64,000 bases of DNA, from the NCBI RefSeq assembly GCF_009498735.1, contig NZ_ML762429.1, forward strand, positions 87,195 to 151,194, in the 5' to 3' direction. This document shows positions 8,355 to 18,635 of this stretch, piece by piece (within the stretch, counting starts at the first letter, position 1; the number at the start of each line of letters is the position of its first letter). The notes below the pieces were generated by a model that worked only from the letters and a program-made list of their open reading frames with translations, ran no database searches and was not told the origin of the DNA. Source of the stretch: Gracilibacillus oryzae (GTDB taxonomy: Bacteria > Bacillota > Bacilli > Bacillales > Amphibacillaceae). Position numbers and translations under genes: made by a program.

Positions 8355-11300
8355 TCAAATCCTAATTTCCTGATCTCGATAAGACGCTTTAATCTCGCCT
8401 TGTTTGTCTGTAGCAAATAATACAGACCGTTCTTTTTCCAGAGTAAATTGGTAGACCTGACCAGTAACGGGGTCCTGTACTTTTATCTCTGTATCTTTTG
8501 CATACTCAGATACAAATGTATAAAGAAAGCCATCACGGAAAGTTAGTTTTCTTCCATAAATACCTGGCAAGTCACCGCCTTCGATCCACTTTATTTCTTC
8601 TTCGACAGCTGCATGAGCTAATGCTTTTTGATATAAAGCAATTAGCATATCTGTACGTTCATTCAGTTCTACCGGGAGCGGAGACCATAGCAATGTACCA
8701 CTGCCGAGTTTTGTCTCTATTAAACCGGCATTCTTGCTTTTTTCTGCTACTTCTTTATTTACCTCGCCAATGCGTCTTTCGCCAAAAGAAACCAGGTAGT
8801 CGTTACCATCAATTGTCAGCACCTCTTCGCGTACCACATTTGATAAGTGATAGTCTCCTAATTGTTTTGATAATTGCTGTGAATGGTTCCAATACTCATC
8901 AAGGCCAATCGGTCCTGTCCATAAAAGTGTTGCACCAGACTTTTTTACATATCGAAAAATTTTCTCTGCCGCTTCTTTGCTGAAATTATGGGCACTAGGT
9001 ACAATCACTAGTTTGGACGGATGTTCCTCTAATGCCTCCAGATGATACTCTCCCATCGCACGGAATGGAACGTTCATTTGATAGGCAAGCACTCTCGTTA
9101 ATGTTGTGGTACCATCGAAAGCAAACTTCCGGTTTGAAAAGTCATTCGAATAAGGAAATACTACGACGACATCTTCTAATTCTCGATCAATAAACAGATC
9201 ACGAATTTTCCCGATAAATTTTCCAAAATCATAGGATACATCTGCTTCGGGCTTCTGGGTACCGTCTGCCCGCAGTGCTCCAATATTCGATTCATTGGTA
9301 TTATTCATATAAAAGTTCGTATTCCACAGCCACTGGACAGCACCTGCACCACCAGTTGAAAAAGAATAGGCATATTTCCGTTCCAAAATATTACGCAATT
9401 CTTCTTCAGACCGTTTAGCTTTACTATCCGCTGTCTCGACATACATAATCCCAGTTTCCTGGATTAAATTCGGCTTATATGGTGTCTTGGTGAATATACC
9501 ATCCCAGACAAGCTGGTCCATCAGCCACCATGAATGTACAGTCGTATAATCGACTGCTTCCTGATAGAAAAACGGTGTTGGACGCTGACTGTACAAGGCT
9601 TCATCCTGTCCAACAGTGACAAGCTGATCAGGGTTAAGCTCCTTAATCGAATCACGTAATTGTTTTGCCCATTGGTTATGCATGTCCATTGTAAATAATG
9701 TATAGTCGAGCCAACGCAGGCCTTTTTTCGGCTGTTTCATATCCTCCATGTCAAAATTAATCTCTTCTTGTTCTGGTAATGACACAGATTCAAAATCTGG
9801 TAATTCTCCGTTAGTCATATCCCAGCGTTCCTGCAATACTGTAATAGACCCATGCCGCTTTTTCAACCATTTTACAAACGCAGCTTTTTCAAAGCGATCC
9901 TGCGCAGATCGCGGTCCCTGGAAATAGCGCTTCGGATCGAACATTGATGGTTCGTTAATTAAATCCCATTGCACATTGGTTGTTTTGGCATGTCTTGCTA
10001 CCAAAGCACGAATAAATCGCTTCTGTGCGTTAACACTGCGGGGATCGAGGTAAGGATTTTCCCCTTCATATGCAATCGGCGTAAAGGCAAAGAAGTTAAA
10101 GGTAACCTCAATATCATACTTTTTCGCTGTAAGCAGGAAAGCATCGATTGCACGCAATACCTCTTCAGACGGGTGGCCATCGATAAACATCAGATGACGC
10201 CAGCCAGTCCAAAGACCTGTGCGGATTAGGTTGATTCCTGCCTCTTTCATTGTGGCCATATCCTGATTCCATGCAGCTACATTTGGCATAAAAATAAACT
10301 TGCGTGCCACATCTGAAGTCATATATGTTTGTCCTACGATTGGAAAAGGTCTTCCGTTCTTCCAGAAATAATCTCTTCCGGCCGTCATGACACTCCCTTG
10401 TTGCAATAATTCAGGATCATTCCCCCAGAATCCTTGTGTAAATATCCGCTTTTCTCCTGAATCAGAAATGGCGACACATTCGATCAGATACTGACCTTTT
10501 TCCACCACGAAATCTGCCGGTATCCTGAGAAATTGCAGTTCATCTGTCGCCATGATCGTTTCTTCCCCTGTCCAGACCACCTCTGATTCCTTTGTGATTG
10601 TTAACTGAAATTGCCACTTTGCTGATTGTAGGGTTATTTCTTCCACTTGAATAGTAATGCTCACACGGTCACCCTGTTCATACATCGCGAAGTTCGGCTT
10701 CACCCATATTTCTGTCACACCGTTGCTGACATATTCTGACCATTCTGAAATAGCCTCTATACCGCCATTTTGCCAAAAATTTTCACCTGCCGCTTGATTG
10801 ATCATTAACCACCTGCCACCAGCGAAGTCACCCTTTGTATTCTCTAATAATACTGCTGGTGCGGCAACTTCCCGTTGTTCTATAGATATGCCTTTCAGCA
10901 AAGGATAAATATGGGCATCCATTGGACCGCTTGACCCATTTTCTTCCGGACGATCCCGGTGGCGTGTTACATGCAAAATCAGATTGTGTGTCGGCTCAAT
11001 TGCAAATAACGATTCTTTTCCTTCAAAAATTGGCACCTTATGATCTGCCTGCAGTTTCACGATTGGTTTAGCATCAACAGGGATTATTTCATGTATTTGT
11101 AACTGACGGTGATAAGCAGTTTGCGCTCTTTCTACTTCCCATTCTCCATGTTCTGAAAGATGAACAGGGTTACGAAAAGGTGCCCCCCCAATATGCAGCA
11201 AGCCCTTTCCCTTCTCGAAAAATGCCAGCATATCTGGCCATGCCTCTTTAGGGAAATAAGGACCGTGTAAATGTACATAGCTGTTGAAAGATGGATCCAC

Positions 11301-11429
11301 CATTGCTGCTGAGAGCTGTTTGGCATTGACCACTTCGAATGAGTCATCAAGCTTTCCAAGCCACTCTGGTGAAGGCCTCTCACCTTCATATGGAAACTCC
11401 TCATCATAAAAAATTAATGTTCTGGTCAC
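8355..11429 (-). CDS. Cytoplasmic multidomain clan-A glycoside hydrolase
   Basis: A 1024-residue protein with no signal peptide. Residues 1-220 or so resemble a class I amidotransferase-like fold (HLHGPYFPKEAW, GLLHIGGAPF). A beta-rich linker runs to about 335. A TIM barrel follows with the acid/base candidate Glu in WDLINEPSMF (about 490) and the nucleophile candidate in NLIQETGIMY (about 656), the clan-A (GH5/GH42-like) pattern. Residues after about 770 look like a GH42-type trimerisation domain and a C-terminal beta domain. It is the last gene of the operon with two sugar ABC permeases, so it probably cleaves an imported oligosaccharide. Exact GH family and substrate cannot be set by eye. 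Confidence 0.75.
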   Translation of the reverse strand: MTRTLIFYDEEFPYEGERPSPEWLGKLDDSFEVVNAKQLSAAMVDPSFNSYVHLHGPYFPKEAWPDMLAFFEKGKGLLHIGGAPFRNPVHLSEHGEWEVERAQTAYHRQLQIHEIIPVDAKPIVKLQADHKVPIFEGKESLFAIEPTHNLILHVTRHRDRPEENGSSGPMDAHIYPLLKGISIEQREVAAPAVLLENTKGDFAGGRWLMINQAAGENFWQNGGIEAISEWSEYVSNGVTEIWVKPNFAMYEQGDRVSITIQVEEITLQSAKWQFQLTITKESEVVWTGEETIMATDELQFLRIPADFVVEKGQYLIECVAISDSGEKRIFTQGFWGNDPELLQQGSVMTAGRDYFWKNGRPFPIVGQTYMTSDVARKFIFMPNVAAWNQDMATMKEAGINLIRTGLWTGWRHLMFIDGHPSEEVLRAIDAFLLTAKKYDIEVTFNFFAFTPIAYEGENPYLDPRSVNAQKRFIRALVARHAKTTNVQWDLINEPSMFDPKRYFQGPRSAQDRFEKAAFVKWLKKRHGSITVLQERWDMTNGELPDFESVSLPEQEEINFDMEDMKQPKKGLRWLDYTLFTMDMHNQWAKQLRDSIKELNPDQLVTVGQDEALYSQRPTPFFYQEAVDYTTVHSWWLMDQLVWDGIFTKTPYKPNLIQETGIMYVETADSKAKRSEEELRNILERKYAYSFSTGGAGAVQWLWNTNFYMNNTNESNIGALRADGTQKPEADVSYDFGKFIGKIRDLFIDRELEDVVVVFPYSNDFSNRKFAFDGTTTLTRVLAYQMNVPFRAMGEYHLEALEEHPSKLVIVPSAHNFSKEAAEKIFRYVKKSGATLLWTGPIGLDEYWNHSQQLSKQLGDYHLSNVVREEVLTIDGNDYLVSFGERRIGEVNKEVAEKSKNAGLIETKLGSGTLLWSPLPVELNERTDMLIALYQKALAHAAVEEEIKWIEGGDLPGIYGRKLTFRDGFLYTFVSEYAKDTEIKVQDPVTGQVYQFTLEKERSVLFATDKQGEIKASYRDQEIRI

Positions 11430-11443
11430 TGGTAGCCCTCCTT

Positions 11444-12316
11444 TTATCCTTTTACAGCGCCTTGTGTCATACCGTTTACAATTTGTTTTTCCATAACTAA
11501 ATAAAAGAGTATTGTAGGGATTAATACGAGCGTTAGTCCTGCCATCTGTGCTGTATAATTGGTCGTATACTCTCCGGCAAAGTTCGCTAACCCCAGTGGC
11601 AGCGTACTTAAAGCATCATCATTAATTAAGACTAAAGCAAAAGAGAATTCATTCCAGTTATTAATAAAGTTTAAGATAACTGCTGTTGCTAATGCTGGAC
11701 GACTCATTGGTAAAATAATCGACCAGAAAATTCGAAAGGGACCACAGCCATCCATAATAGCAGATTCCTCAATTTCTTTAGGAAACGAACTCATAAAGCT
11801 TGTTAACAGGAAGATTGTAATAGACAAGTTAAATGCCACATATGGGAAGATCAATGCTAAGTGTGTATTAAGGAACCCGAGCTTCTGCATTAAGATAAAC
11901 ATTGGAACCAACGTAGCATGAATTGGCACTAATAAACCCACAACAAAAAATCCGTATAACAGATTTCTCCCCTTAAATCGAAACCGTGCCAGGAAGTACG
12001 AGGCAAATGCGCCGACCATAATACATATTAATAAAGCGACAATGCCGACAAATAGACTATTAAAGAAATAAGTCCCAATGTTGGCAGTAACCCAAGCCTC
12101 CACATAGTTAACAAACACCCACTCGTCAGGCAGACCAAATGGATCAGTAGAAAATTCCTGACCTGTTTTAAAGGAATTCATAATCATCCAAAAGATCGGA
12201 TAAGCATTTACAATCGTAAACAACAATAAAATCAAATAAATCGCGCTTCGTTTTACTCTTTTCTTTTTACGTGCTTGTCTGGAAACCTTATCATAATTAA
12301 CTGCTGACTCTTTCAT
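11444..12316 (-). CDS. Carbohydrate ABC transporter permease (MalG-like)
   Basis: A 290-residue inner-membrane subunit with six predicted helices. The EAA loop reads ESAIMDGCGPFRIFWSIILP and contacts the ATPase. The C-terminus has the usual NGMTQGAVKG form. It starts 3 bases after the other permease gene ends, so translation is likely coupled. No ATPase gene is present in the locus. A shared MsmX-type ATPase elsewhere is the usual solution in Bacilli. Confidence 0.92.
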   Translation of the reverse strand: MKESAVNYDKVSRQARKKKRVKRSAIYLILLLFTIVNAYPIFWMIMNSFKTGQEFSTDPFGLPDEWVFVNYVEAWVTANIGTYFFNSLFVGIVALLICIMVGAFASYFLARFRFKGRNLLYGFFVVGLLVPIHATLVPMFILMQKLGFLNTHLALIFPYVAFNLSITIFLLTSFMSSFPKEIEESAIMDGCGPFRIFWSIILPMSRPALATAVILNFINNWNEFSFALVLINDDALSTLPLGLANFAGEYTTNYTAQMAGLTLVLIPTILFYLVMEKQIVNGMTQGAVKG

Positions 12317-12319
12317 TAC

Positions 12320-13192
12320 CTACACCTCTTTTCTGCGGAGTAATTTAGTTGTTATCAGGATAAGGGCAATACTAAAGACAAAAATTAAAACAGAAATAGC
12401 ACTACCATACCCGTAACGAAGACCTTCGAAGGTTTTATCATACATATAAGTAGCCATAACCTCTGTTGAGTTAGCTGGTCCCCCTGATGTCATTACGTAA
12501 ATTAAGTCGAAGGTTTTTAAGCTTCCACTAATACAAAGAACAATGGAGATGAGAATGATATTCCATATAGAAGGCAGCACCACATGGATTGTTTTCTTCC
12601 ACTCTGAGGCACCATCCAAATCAGCTGCCTCTAATATTTCGCTTGGTACCGTTTGCAAAGCGGAAAGAAAAATAATAAAGTATAAGCCGACAAACTGCCA
12701 GATAATCGTGATACAAATCGCTATCATCGCCCATGTTGGATCACCGAGCCAGTTCTGTTGCAGGAAACCTAACCCCACTGCTTCCAAAAAGTTATTAATC
12801 ATACCATATTCCGAATTATAGATCATCCGCCACGTGATCGAGATAACGACAGTTGATATAACAACAGGCATAAATCCAATTGTTCGGAAAAATTTGGCAC
12901 CTTTCATTTTTCTATTCAATAATAAAGCTAACGCTAAAGCAATCGGTATCTGCCCAAATACAGACGCTAGAACTACTAAAATATTGTTTCTAACAGATAC
13001 CCAAAATACAGAATCCTGGAGCACTTCCTTAAAATTCGCCAAACCGACAAACTGCATCTCTGAAAAACCATTCCATGACATAAGGGAATAATAAAAAGAG
13101 ATAAAAATTGGAACAATGCTGAAAATGAGATAAATCGCTAAAGCAGGTATAACTCCTACCGCGATAATCCACGGCTTTTTAAGTAAATGCAT
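12320..13192 (-). CDS. Carbohydrate ABC transporter permease (MalF-like)
   Basis: A 290-residue permease with six hydrophobic helices and the EAA loop EAADLDGASEWKKTIHVVLP. The ribosome site is GGAGGG. It is first of the permease-permease-glycosidase run. An 83-base gap separates it from the response regulator gene upstream, where the regulated promoter would sit. The likely partner is the binding lipoprotein encoded at 16829-18142. Confidence 0.92.
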   Translation of the reverse strand: MHLLKKPWIIAVGVIPALAIYLIFSIVPIFISFYYSLMSWNGFSEMQFVGLANFKEVLQDSVFWVSVRNNILVVLASVFGQIPIALALALLLNRKMKGAKFFRTIGFMPVVISTVVISITWRMIYNSEYGMINNFLEAVGLGFLQQNWLGDPTWAMIAICITIIWQFVGLYFIIFLSALQTVPSEILEAADLDGASEWKKTIHVVLPSIWNIILISIVLCISGSLKTFDLIYVMTSGGPANSTEVMATYMYDKTFEGLRYGYGSAISVLIFVFSIALILITTKLLRRKEV

Positions 13193-13275
13193 GTGACCAC
13201 ACCCTCCAACTGTAACTTTTCTTTATTATAAAAGGGCTTACATTATTCTGAAATCCTAAAAAATTAACAATATAT

Positions 13276-14799
13276 CTACTTTTCTATAGAATGGAGTTTT
13301 CGAAATTGGGTAGGTGTGATCCCGGCATAGTTCTTGAAGACCTGAACGAAATATTTATATTCCTTGTAGCCAACATACTCTGCTATTTCAAACACTTTAT
13401 TTGATGTTTCGCTCAGCAGCTCTTTCGCTCTATTAATTCTTATTGTATTGAGATATTCAGAATAATTGTAACCTGTCTCCTGTTTGAAGAGCATACTGAA
13501 ATAATTAGGTGTAATATAATGCGCCTCAGCTATTTCTACTGCTTTAATATCCTTTTGGTAGTTTTTCTCGATATACTGCTTTGCTTGCTGAATAATCCAA
13601 TGGCTATCTGTAGAACGATCTACATAATCGATCATTCTTTCCAGATCTTCTAGCAGCAAATTTTGAATGGAACAGGCACTATTATAAACCAGTAAATCCG
13701 TTTCTTCATTTAATTGAAAATCAAGTTGTTCAAACAAGGATTCTTGTCCTCTTTCTTTAATGGATGTAAACAGAAGAAGGCAGATTGTTTTTATTTGCTG
13801 GAGGGTTAATGACTGTTCTTGGAAATCAGCAAACAATTTATTCACTGTTCTCACTGCAGCTTTCTTATTCTGTTGAAAGATAGCTTCTGCCAAATTACCA
13901 ATCTGTTGTTTGTCTAATTGATATTCTTTAGCAGCTGGGAGCTTTTCCAGCTCTGTCACCACCTGTTTATCTGAACCACGGTAAAAGCTTAAACGTATGT
14001 TAAGTTCCTGATAAAGTGCTGCTAATTGATGCATATCATAATAGCTGTTGGATATGGCTAACGAAGCTTCATTATTAAGGGCAGTCATGACCGAAGAGGA
14101 GAGTTTATTTATTTTCTCTGCTGAAATTCCCTCTTGGTCATATAAAAATAAAACTGTCTGATTTTCATGCATTTCAATACCAATTGAGCAAATATTCATT
14201 TGATCGATGAGATGTTTCATGTTTTTATAGGATATTGGCGGCTGACCCGCTTTATAATAGTTTCTCTTTTCGACTAACATTAATCGATAGGCATAATGCC
14301 GGCTCTTAATTTGCTCCGATAAATTAAAGGATCCCGGCAAATGAAATAATTGCTGAGATAAATAGTTTGTCAGGATTGTCTCTTCTTTCGTCTGCTCACT
14401 CTTCCTTGTCTCTTCTATTTGTTTTTTTACATTACTGACTAATGTCCATAATTCATCAATATCGACAGGCTTTAACAGATAATCCTTTACCCCCATCCGA
14501 AGTGCCTGGCGGGCATACTCAAACTCATCGTAACCACTAATCATAATAATAGACACATGAGGAAAAGTCTCAATGATTACTTTAGATAATTCGATACCAT
14601 CCAATTCAGGCATATTGACATCTGTTATGACAATATCCATCGGCGTTTTTTTCATAATCTCCAACGCTTTCTTGCCATTAAGTGCAGATCCAACAATCTC
14701 AATATCCATTTCTCCCCATGGTATGGTATTGGCTAACCCTTGGCATATTAATGGTTCATCGTCTACGATCAACATTTTCAGCGTCATTTCATCTGTCAT
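13276..14799 (-). CDS. YesN-type response regulator with AraC DNA-binding domain
   Basis: A 507-residue protein with three parts. The receiver (residues 8-125) has the acidic pair D13-D14, phosphoacceptor D60 in VITDVNMPELDG and the conserved Lys in LLKPVD. A helical middle region follows. The AraC-family double helix-turn-helix occupies about the last 100 residues (KELLSETSNKVFEIAEYVGY). Its start overlaps the 3' end of the kinase gene by 11 bases, indicating coupled translation. Such regulators normally activate the neighbouring sugar transporter operon. Confidence 0.93.
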   Translation of the reverse strand: MTDEMTLKMLIVDDEPLICQGLANTIPWGEMDIEIVGSALNGKKALEIMKKTPMDIVITDVNMPELDGIELSKVIIETFPHVSIIMISGYDEFEYARQALRMGVKDYLLKPVDIDELWTLVSNVKKQIEETRKSEQTKEETILTNYLSQQLFHLPGSFNLSEQIKSRHYAYRLMLVEKRNYYKAGQPPISYKNMKHLIDQMNICSIGIEMHENQTVLFLYDQEGISAEKINKLSSSVMTALNNEASLAISNSYYDMHQLAALYQELNIRLSFYRGSDKQVVTELEKLPAAKEYQLDKQQIGNLAEAIFQQNKKAAVRTVNKLFADFQEQSLTLQQIKTICLLLFTSIKERGQESLFEQLDFQLNEETDLLVYNSACSIQNLLLEDLERMIDYVDRSTDSHWIIQQAKQYIEKNYQKDIKAVEIAEAHYITPNYFSMLFKQETGYNYSEYLNTIRINRAKELLSETSNKVFEIAEYVGYKEYKYFVQVFKNYAGITPTQFRKLHSIEK

Positions 14800-16570
14800 C
14801 TCCTTCTATTAACTGATTCAGCATTCCTTTATCCTTAATCCAGGGAACCTTTATACGTACAGTTGCACCAGATGCAACCTCGATGACTTCAATTCCATAA
14901 TGATTGCCAAATGCATTTGTAATCCGATCATGTACATTTTTCAATGCGTAACTGTCTTGTTCTTCCGTAGCATGTAATAAGTGCTTGACTTTTGCCTTAT
15001 CGATTCCCATCCCATTATCCGAGCAATCAATGATCATAACATCTCCTTTCAAATAACAACGAATGGTGATATTTTTATTTTCCTGTGACTGTGGGAATCC
15101 ATGTTTAAAGCTGTTCTCAACAAGTGGCTCGAGCATTAGTTTTAGAACAATACTGCTGGCTAATCCGGCTTCGATAAAAATAGCATATTGAAAAGTCTCT
15201 CCTAATCTCCGCTTCTGCAATTCCATATAACTCTGGACATATTTTAATTCATCCGCTAACGGAATCCATACTTTTCCCTGACTGAGTGTAATTCGAAACA
15301 GTGTTGATAAATCTTCAATACTTTTACTAGTATTCGGCGCTTTTTCCAATCTAGCTGTCCAACGCAGCATGTCTAATGTATTGTAAAGAAAATGAGGATT
15401 AATTTGACTTTGCAGCGCTTTCAATTCTGAATGCTTATTTTGAATTTCAAGCTTATACTTATTATCAATTAATCGCTGTATCTGTTCCACCATTGAATTG
15501 AACCGATAGCCCAGCTGGCCGATTTCATCATTTGATCGAACCTTTACCTGTGCACTAAAGTCACCATGTTCCACCCGTTTCGTTTCTCTTGTTAACTCCA
15601 GAATAGGACGGACTACAAAAACAACGAACCCAGCAAATGTCATTAATCCCATAAAAATTGAAATCAAAATCATATAGCCAAAGGTCGATCGAATATCCTT
15701 CATTTCTGATAATATATATGTTTCACTGACAACCGATACTAAATGCATGTCAAGCGGCTCAATATACCTTGAAACACCATAATAGACGTCCCCTTTTGAT
15801 TCCAGTTGGAAACTTTCACCCTCTGTATGAATATTATTGATTATTGCTTGATAACTAAAGTCTGGACCAAATTTAGACGACGTAATATTTTGTTCCTTGT
15901 TATGAACAAGAAAGGCTTGATGCTGCTCATTAGTGAAACCATCTGTCACCTGCTGATACAATGCTTGCAGATCAAGACGGATACGAACAAGTCCAATTGG
16001 CTCAGTAATGTTATATAAGTTATTAATCACCCGGAACAATGTAACTACTTCTTCATCTTGGCCGGTACGTTGATTGTACATTTGATATGGTGAACTCCAC
16101 AGCATTTCTCCTTTCCGTTCTTTTGCACCTTCCACCCATTGTTTCTCATTTCCCTCGACAGTTTCCCCAACGGACAGTACTTGCTTATTTTCTCCTTCGA
16201 TTTGAACTGAATGGAAATAATCCTTCTCTGATTGATGAAAGACAAAAAAACCACTTATATTACTTCGCACTTGATTCAGATGATTATAATCTTCTCCCGT
16301 AACAGCTGGATATGTCATAAAGTCACGAAACTCCTGACTGTAAATCATATACCTTGATATATCTTCAATTTCTTTTATCACATTGGTCAGCTGGGACTCC
16401 ATGTTCCCCAGATTTTGATGAGTTGTCGTTATAATTTGTTCTTTTAATATTTTATTGGATTGGTAGAGAACAATTGATCCAATTATCCCGCTAGGAATGG
16501 TGACTAGCAGAAGGAAGATAATAACAGATTTCCATTTTAAGCTGTTTTTAATAAAGTGAATAAGTGGCAT
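14789..16570 (-). CDS. YesM-type sensor histidine kinase
   Basis: A 593-residue membrane kinase. TM1 is about residues 13-35, followed by an extracellular sensing domain of roughly 260 residues. TM2 is about 295-320, followed by HAMP. The His_kinase-type dimerisation region has the phospho-His in QINPHFLYNTLD (about residue 393), and a HATPase domain carries LVENSFKHGF and DNGMGID. It senses an extracellular signal, probably the binding-protein/sugar state, and phosphorylates the adjacent regulator. Confidence 0.93.
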   Translation of the reverse strand: MPLIHFIKNSLKWKSVIIFLLLVTIPSGIIGSIVLYQSNKILKEQIITTTHQNLGNMESQLTNVIKEIEDISRYMIYSQEFRDFMTYPAVTGEDYNHLNQVRSNISGFFVFHQSEKDYFHSVQIEGENKQVLSVGETVEGNEKQWVEGAKERKGEMLWSSPYQMYNQRTGQDEEVVTLFRVINNLYNITEPIGLVRIRLDLQALYQQVTDGFTNEQHQAFLVHNKEQNITSSKFGPDFSYQAIINNIHTEGESFQLESKGDVYYGVSRYIEPLDMHLVSVVSETYILSEMKDIRSTFGYMILISIFMGLMTFAGFVVFVVRPILELTRETKRVEHGDFSAQVKVRSNDEIGQLGYRFNSMVEQIQRLIDNKYKLEIQNKHSELKALQSQINPHFLYNTLDMLRWTARLEKAPNTSKSIEDLSTLFRITLSQGKVWIPLADELKYVQSYMELQKRRLGETFQYAIFIEAGLASSIVLKLMLEPLVENSFKHGFPQSQENKNITIRCYLKGDVMIIDCSDNGMGIDKAKVKHLLHATEEQDSYALKNVHDRITNAFGNHYGIEVIEVASGATVRIKVPWIKDKGMLNQLIEGDDR

Positions 16571-16776
16571 AGTTGATTGCCCCCATTATGTCATCGTTAG
16601 TGTAAATTGAAACTATGGTCAGCGGGAGGTTAATCCACACTGATTCCTTGCGAAACTTATCAGAGTGTTAGCCTGTTTACATACACTTAGCTTCCTGTGC
16701 TACTTTACGCTTGAAGTGGTGACTTCATAGATGTATAGCATCGTAGATAAGTAAAGTATAACACTTTCATATGCGC

Positions 16777-16808
16777 AAAAAGTAGAGCATCTCGTAAGAC
16801 ACTCTACT
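16777..16808 (-). terminator. Terminator of the binding-protein gene
   Basis: AGTAGAG/CTCTACT arms (16781-16787, 16802-16808), then a T run on the minus strand. It separates the binding-protein transcript from the downstream kinase-regulator genes. Confidence 0.75.
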
Positions 16809-16828
16809 AATCTACGCTTTGTAATAAG

Positions 16829-18142
16829 CTACTGCTGTTCACTCTCCTGTACACGTTGAATATTTTCTGCTGCTTCCTCTGGAGTTGAACCACCAACCGT
16901 TATCGATTGCAGTTCATTTTCTAATTGATCATTTACTGCAGGTATCAATGTGGCGTCATAAACAGGAGCAGGCTCTGACTCTGCAATTAAGTCCAGCATA
17001 TCTTCCTGCAATGGATGAAGCTCTGCATCGGCTGGTACTTCAACATTGGCAATAACCGGACGACCCACTTTAATCAGTTCTTCCCATAGTTCCTGGTTGT
17101 AGACGTATTTTAGGAAGGTATGTGCTGCCTCCAGTTTTTCACCTTCTAAGTCACTATTAATCGCAACACCGGTCCCTGCAACGGTTGCCATCGTTTTCTT
17201 ATCATTTAGCGGAATCATGGCAACCCCTACATTTTTGCCCTCAGGCATATTTTCCAAAATCGCGGAAATACCCCAGTTACCGTCCATTACCATTGCTGCT
17301 CTTCCTTGAAGGAAATAGTCAATCATTTGGGAACTGTCGATTGTGTTCAAATCTTCATTAAAGGCTCCCTTTTTCACCAATTCATCAATTACTTCCAATG
17401 ACTGGACAAAATCGTCATCGGTAAATGCTCTCTCCCCATTAGAAACACCTTCCAAAAAATCGTTGCCAGTAAATCTATCAGCAATGGTAGAAATATAGAC
17501 AGATTGTAAAACCCATGCATCTGAGTTACCTAGTGCCATTGGTGTAATATCATTTGCATTCAGATTATCAATTAATTGAAGAAATTCCTCATAGGTCGTA
17601 GGAAATTCCTCAAATCCAGCATCAGCTAACATATCCTTATCATAAAAAATCATATGGGTTGGATTTGTGTTTGCAGGTACAGCATAAGGTTTCCCGTCAA
17701 TTGAAAAATCTTCAAAATCCTCTTCATCCAACAACCCTGTTTCCTCTGTCCAATAGCTGGTAATATCGCTGATTGGCTGTACAACACCACCTTCTACGAG
17801 TGGCTCTAACTCAGCACCTGGCCAAACCTGGAATACGTCAGGTAATTGTCCACCTGCTGCCTGTGTATTTAAGCGTGTTCGATAGTCCGCATTAGGTGTT
17901 GTATCGACTTGAAGATCAATGTCTGGATGCTCTTCATCAAATTTTTCTACTACATCCATAAACGCCTGGTAATCTGCCCGGCCAATATCTTCCGATTTCC
18001 AAAATGTCAATTCCACAGCGTCTTCATTATTAGAAGTTCCATCAGCCGAAGATTCCTTATCACTCTCCCCTGAACATGCTGTTAAGAAACTGACCAATAA
18101 TATAACAAAACCTAAAAGTACACGTTTACTATGCTTTCTCAT
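16829..18142 (-). CDS. Sugar ABC transporter substrate-binding lipoprotein
   Basis: A 437-residue family-1 extracellular solute-binding protein. The N-terminus has a lipoprotein signal with lipobox LTAC near residue 22. A Ser/Glu/Asp-rich linker and the two-lobed binding fold follow, with TFWKSEDI and MVMDGNWGISAI typical of the group. It would be anchored to the outer face of the membrane and deliver substrate to the permeases at 11444-13192. It has its own terminator and a cre site against its ribosome site (GGAGGG), so it is expressed separately from the kinase and permease genes. Confidence 0.93.
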   Translation of the reverse strand: MRKHSKRVLLGFVILLVSFLTACSGESDKESSADGTSNNEDAVELTFWKSEDIGRADYQAFMDVVEKFDEEHPDIDLQVDTTPNADYRTRLNTQAAGGQLPDVFQVWPGAELEPLVEGGVVQPISDITSYWTEETGLLDEEDFEDFSIDGKPYAVPANTNPTHMIFYDKDMLADAGFEEFPTTYEEFLQLIDNLNANDITPMALGNSDAWVLQSVYISTIADRFTGNDFLEGVSNGERAFTDDDFVQSLEVIDELVKKGAFNEDLNTIDSSQMIDYFLQGRAAMVMDGNWGISAILENMPEGKNVGVAMIPLNDKKTMATVAGTGVAINSDLEGEKLEAAHTFLKYVYNQELWEELIKVGRPVIANVEVPADAELHPLQEDMLDLIAESEPAPVYDATLIPAVNDQLENELQSITVGGSTPEEAAENIQRVQESEQQ

Positions 18143-18159
18143 TTAACAACCCTCCATTT

Positions 18160-18173
18160 TGTTATCGCTTACA
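18160..18173 (-). promoter_or_regulatory. cre site (CcpA operator)
   Basis: TGTAAGCGATAACA matches every fixed position of the consensus TGWAANCGNTNWCA. It sits about 18 bases upstream of the binding-protein start, immediately before the ribosome site, where CcpA would block transcription in good carbon sources. Confidence 0.85.
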
Positions 18174-18309
18174 AATGGATTATCTCACAGGATATTAAAC
18201 TTAAAAATACAAGAAAATTAATATAATATCCAATAATTTATACTTTGGAATTATATAGCAGATGAATGGAAAGTTGCAGAATAAAGTTAGTCGTTCGGGG
18301 AATATACCA

Positions 18310-18410
18310 GAACAAAGGCGCAAGCGCCCGTTTAGAGACATAGCGAGTGGAGCGAATCAACTAAGATAAAGGAAGCATGTTGCCTAGTTTCTGGTACATG
18401 AGGCTAGACA
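18310..18410 (+). repeat. Dispersed repeat, copy 1 (internally shorter)
   Basis: This begins with gaacaaaggcgcaagc and continues through GTTTAGAGACATAGC and GGAGCGAATCAACT. The same order is found in the longer copy at 26758-26962. It lacks the middle part of that copy. Similar sequences are, to my knowledge, scattered through Bacillaceae genomes. Confidence 0.7.
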
Positions 18411-18474
18411 TCTCTGTTTATACTTGAAACTTCAGAATTTCTACTATGTCAACCAAGACTTCCTCCTAACATGT

Positions 18475-18521
18475 AAAAAAAAGGATTTCCACCTAATTGG
18501 AAGGAAACCTTCTCCTTTTTT
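18475..18521. terminator. Hairpin with T runs on both strands
   Basis: An imperfect 12-bp stem lies between AAAAAAAGGA on the left and TCCTTTTTT on the right, able to act in either direction. No intact gene ends here, so it may belong to a lost gene. Confidence 0.55.
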
Positions 18522-18635
18522 GCCGTTATTATTTGATTTTTCATCCATTAGCTTCATAATTTGTTTGTGGTTGACAACAAATATGGTTGCTGTCCTTTTT
18601 AAAATGGTCGTTTCTTTGGACTAATACAATAGTTT

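Noticed and set aside
18424-18624. 66-codon hydrophobic frame
   Set aside because: It runs through the hairpin at 18475-18521 and has no ribosome site or recognisable sequence.
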